A DNA stretch of 64,000 nt, from contig NW_026729146.1 in the NCBI RefSeq assembly GCF_030272615.1, forward strand, positions 62,001 through 126,000, written 5' to 3'. Below the pieces are notes generated by a model, which was given only the letters and a program-made list of their open reading frames with translations, did not search any database and had not been told where the DNA came from. The translations under genes were made by a program, and so were the position numbers. This document shows, one piece after another, positions 62,037 through 64,000 of this stretch. This DNA comes from Cryptomeria japonica (lineage: Eukaryota > Streptophyta > Pinopsida > Cupressales > Cupressaceae). Every line of letters starts with the position of its first letter. Position 1 is the first letter of the stretch.

Positions 62037-62424
62037 CATATCAACTGAAACTTCATTTCTATGGGATAACAAACACGTTGTGTATTGCAACCTAGAGGCT
62101 TCTATTTATATTATATGTTATGAAGGATAGTGGCAATATTGAACATAAAATTCCACACAAACTATTATAATAGACAATATTAATGACTTTCATATCTAGA
62201 TAAGTGATGTGAAATTAAAAGAAATAAGATCATATGAATTGAAAACTTGGTTTTTGTGAGTTGCAAAACATAGTGCATATTACTACCTACAACATTCTAT
62301 TTATATCCAGCTTAACAAAAAGCCAATCTGACTATTGAACATCAATGCCCACACACACCATTTCAATAGATAATAAAAAGTATATTATGTATTATAACAT
62401 AGAAAAGATGGATATTCTAAACAT
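62037..62424. repeat. ~194-bp minisatellite units, second unit
   Basis: It corresponds to 19538-19925, with two transitions at 62139 and 62330. Confidence 0.75.
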
Positions 62425-62460
62425 ACAACAATCCACTATTATAACCTATTAAATTTTGGA

Positions 62461-64000
62461 ATGACAAGCAGGAGTGGGTCATCGAGCGGGAGCAGGTCGG
62501 TGACTAGGGTTTCCTATGGTGATCAAGCCGTAGGGGAAGCCGATGGGGAGGATGGAGACAGATCTGCTAAGGAGGTGGGCATGGTTGTGGCGGAAGCTGG
62601 TCAGTCGTGGGTATCGGATGGTGTCGATGCCTCTCGTGGTCCCTGCTTTGCAGGCCGCTAGTCTCTGCTCCCTCTTTCGGAGCTTGTTGATGGTAGCTAT
62701 GATGGGGATCTTGGTGTTTCTTGCGCTTGGTGGTGTGCCCCTTTGGGGTTGGATACCCACCCTTGTTGGCTGGGTTGCCTTGCTCCTCTCCTCAGCTTTG
62801 TTGTCCTTCTTCGTAGAGGATGCTTTTGTTCTCTTTGGGCTTGGTGTGGTCTGATCTGTTGCATCTTTCAGATGGCCCTCCCTTTGATTTGGGACCCACG
62901 TGGATCTTCTACATCTAGGCTTTTTCTAGGGTTTGTGTGCTCTCCCTTCCCCGTGGGTTGTCTTCTTTCCTTGGGATGGGATTGTTTGTTTGATGCTACT
63001 CTGTTCCTTCTTATGGTGGCATTGTCTTTTCTAGAACCCTAGTTTAAGGCCATGAGGGTGGGGATGCACTGTTTGCTTCCAAGGCCCTTTCCCCCCTTTC
63101 TTTTGATTTATCTGGCTGGTCCTTTGGGGTTTCTATTAGTTCTTTTGGATTTTATTCTGCCCTGGATCTTGGTAGAAGATTTGATGATGGGTTGTTCTCT
63201 TGGGTCCAACCCTGTTTTTGCCTATAAGATCTCTTGGCTTGCCTTCTCTCTACAACTTGGGTTCTCTTTAGTTTGCCTTATTGAGGTGGCCCTTCCTTCT
63301 CTATTGGCGGAGATGGATGGTTTTGGACTTAACCTCCCTCCTATTGAGGTGGAGTTGGGTGTTGTAGTACATCCTGGGTATTTCTATCCTATAGAGGTGG
63401 ATAGATGCTTTTTTGTTGGAGGTTCGGTTTTCAGATGCTTCGAGGGTGCTGGCATTAGATATGTGGGTTTGGGAGCCACCTCAAAACCCATTTCTAATGT
63501 TAGGGGTGCCTTTCAAAACCCCCATGTTATGGTTTAGTTTTTGGTGGTTTTGGGAGCCATTGTAAAACCCAATCCGAAGGTTAGGGGAGCCTTTCAAAAC
63601 CCTCATGCTTATCTTTGGCTGGATGTTGACAGTTTTGAAGGGCCGAACTTAGTTTGTCATTGTTTTTGGTTAAGGATACGGCTAGCCTTATGCTGCCTAA
63701 TTTTTCTGAATATGGGTAGCAAATTTGAGAAAATCCCTGATGCTTGGATGTGGGAGTCTATCCACTTCATCTAGTGTTCTAGGCTATGATGCCTGCAGGT
63801 TTGGTGTTGGATTTTCTTTGTTTGTGGTAGTGCTGGATTTTGGCTGGTACTAGCCAATTTTGTTGATTTAGTCTACTAATTTTAGTTGCCTATCTTTCTA
63901 GCAGAAGTTTCTTTGTAGGTTCGAGATCCTAGCAAAATTTAAGGGTTTTGGGTCCCTTTAAAACCTGGTGTATGGGGTTTCGGGTTCTCTCAAAACCTGT
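62461..64000 (+). mobile_element. Non-autonomous LINE-type element, second unit, cut by window end
   Basis: It corresponds to 19962-21501. The 3' terminus lies just beyond the window; the sequence stops within the last CTCTCAAAACCTG motif. Confidence 0.6.
63145..64000. repeat. Start of a third B copy
   Basis: It matches both B1 and B2. Bases at 63619, 63793 and 63811 agree with B2 and not B1. The base at 63941 (A) is private to this copy. Confidence 0.95.

Larger units (their letters stand above)
42518..64000. repeat. Unit 2 of the 42.5-kb tandem duplication (partial)
   Basis: It repeats unit 1 from position 1 through the start of the B repeat and is cut by the window end. Within 63145-64000 it agrees with B2 more closely than with B1. 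Confidence 0.97.

Noticed and set aside
1..64000. An undescribed multi-gene system
   Set aside because: Apart from the PGG gene, every coding trace is a broken retroelement or an unrecognised dead frame. No co-directional intact gene cluster exists here.

Overview
This window is nuclear DNA of a land plant, with no sign of bacterial gene organisation. The coding traces are a plant PGG-domain membrane protein gene with canonical GT-AG introns, L1-type LINEs carrying an RNase H domain, and a Ty1/copia relic. They sit in AT-rich, microsatellite-rich intergenic DNA full of decayed retroelements, as in a large plant genome. A gymnosperm is possible, but nothing read here proves it.

Layout. The window is dominated by nested tandem duplications. 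Positions 1-42517 form one ~42.5-kb unit and 42518-64000 is the start of a second, nearly identical unit. The offset is 42517, falling to 42499 after a (TC)n tract that is 18 bp shorter in the second unit. Inside unit 1 an older 8.6-kb tandem duplication is nested: B1 (20646-29254) and B2 (29255-37865). A third B start (63145-64000) follows the second unit.

Within a unit, in order: exon 1 of a PGG gene at the left edge (minus; its body appears only at 41462-42574); a ~700-bp inverted-repeat element with internal 68-bp repeats; two decayed reading frames on the minus strand (2.3-2.9 kb and 4.4-6.9 kb); very AT-rich DNA; GT/CA/TC microsatellites; a ~1-kb pyrimidine tract; a dead PGG-gene relic on the plus strand; a 5'-truncated copia element with its 3' LTR; a LINE relic made of ORF1 joined to a 3' end; a perfect 39-bp-arm hairpin; a LINE endonuclease fragment; AT-rich DNA; a ~194-bp minisatellite interrupted by a LINE-type 3' tail; and the B repeats, each carrying a near full-length but dead minus-strand LINE. 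Between B2 and the second unit lie AT-rich DNA, a second pyrimidine tract of ~1.65 kb, and the PGG gene.

The only plausibly functional protein gene is the three-exon PGG gene at 41462-42574 (284 aa predicted). Everything else coding-like is decayed. No rRNA, tRNA, CRISPR or organised multi-gene system was seen. The notable points are the recent 42.5-kb duplication (or assembly duplication), the internally duplicated PGG half-domain, and the decay of dead frames mainly by TAG/TAA at expected glutamine or tryptophan sites.
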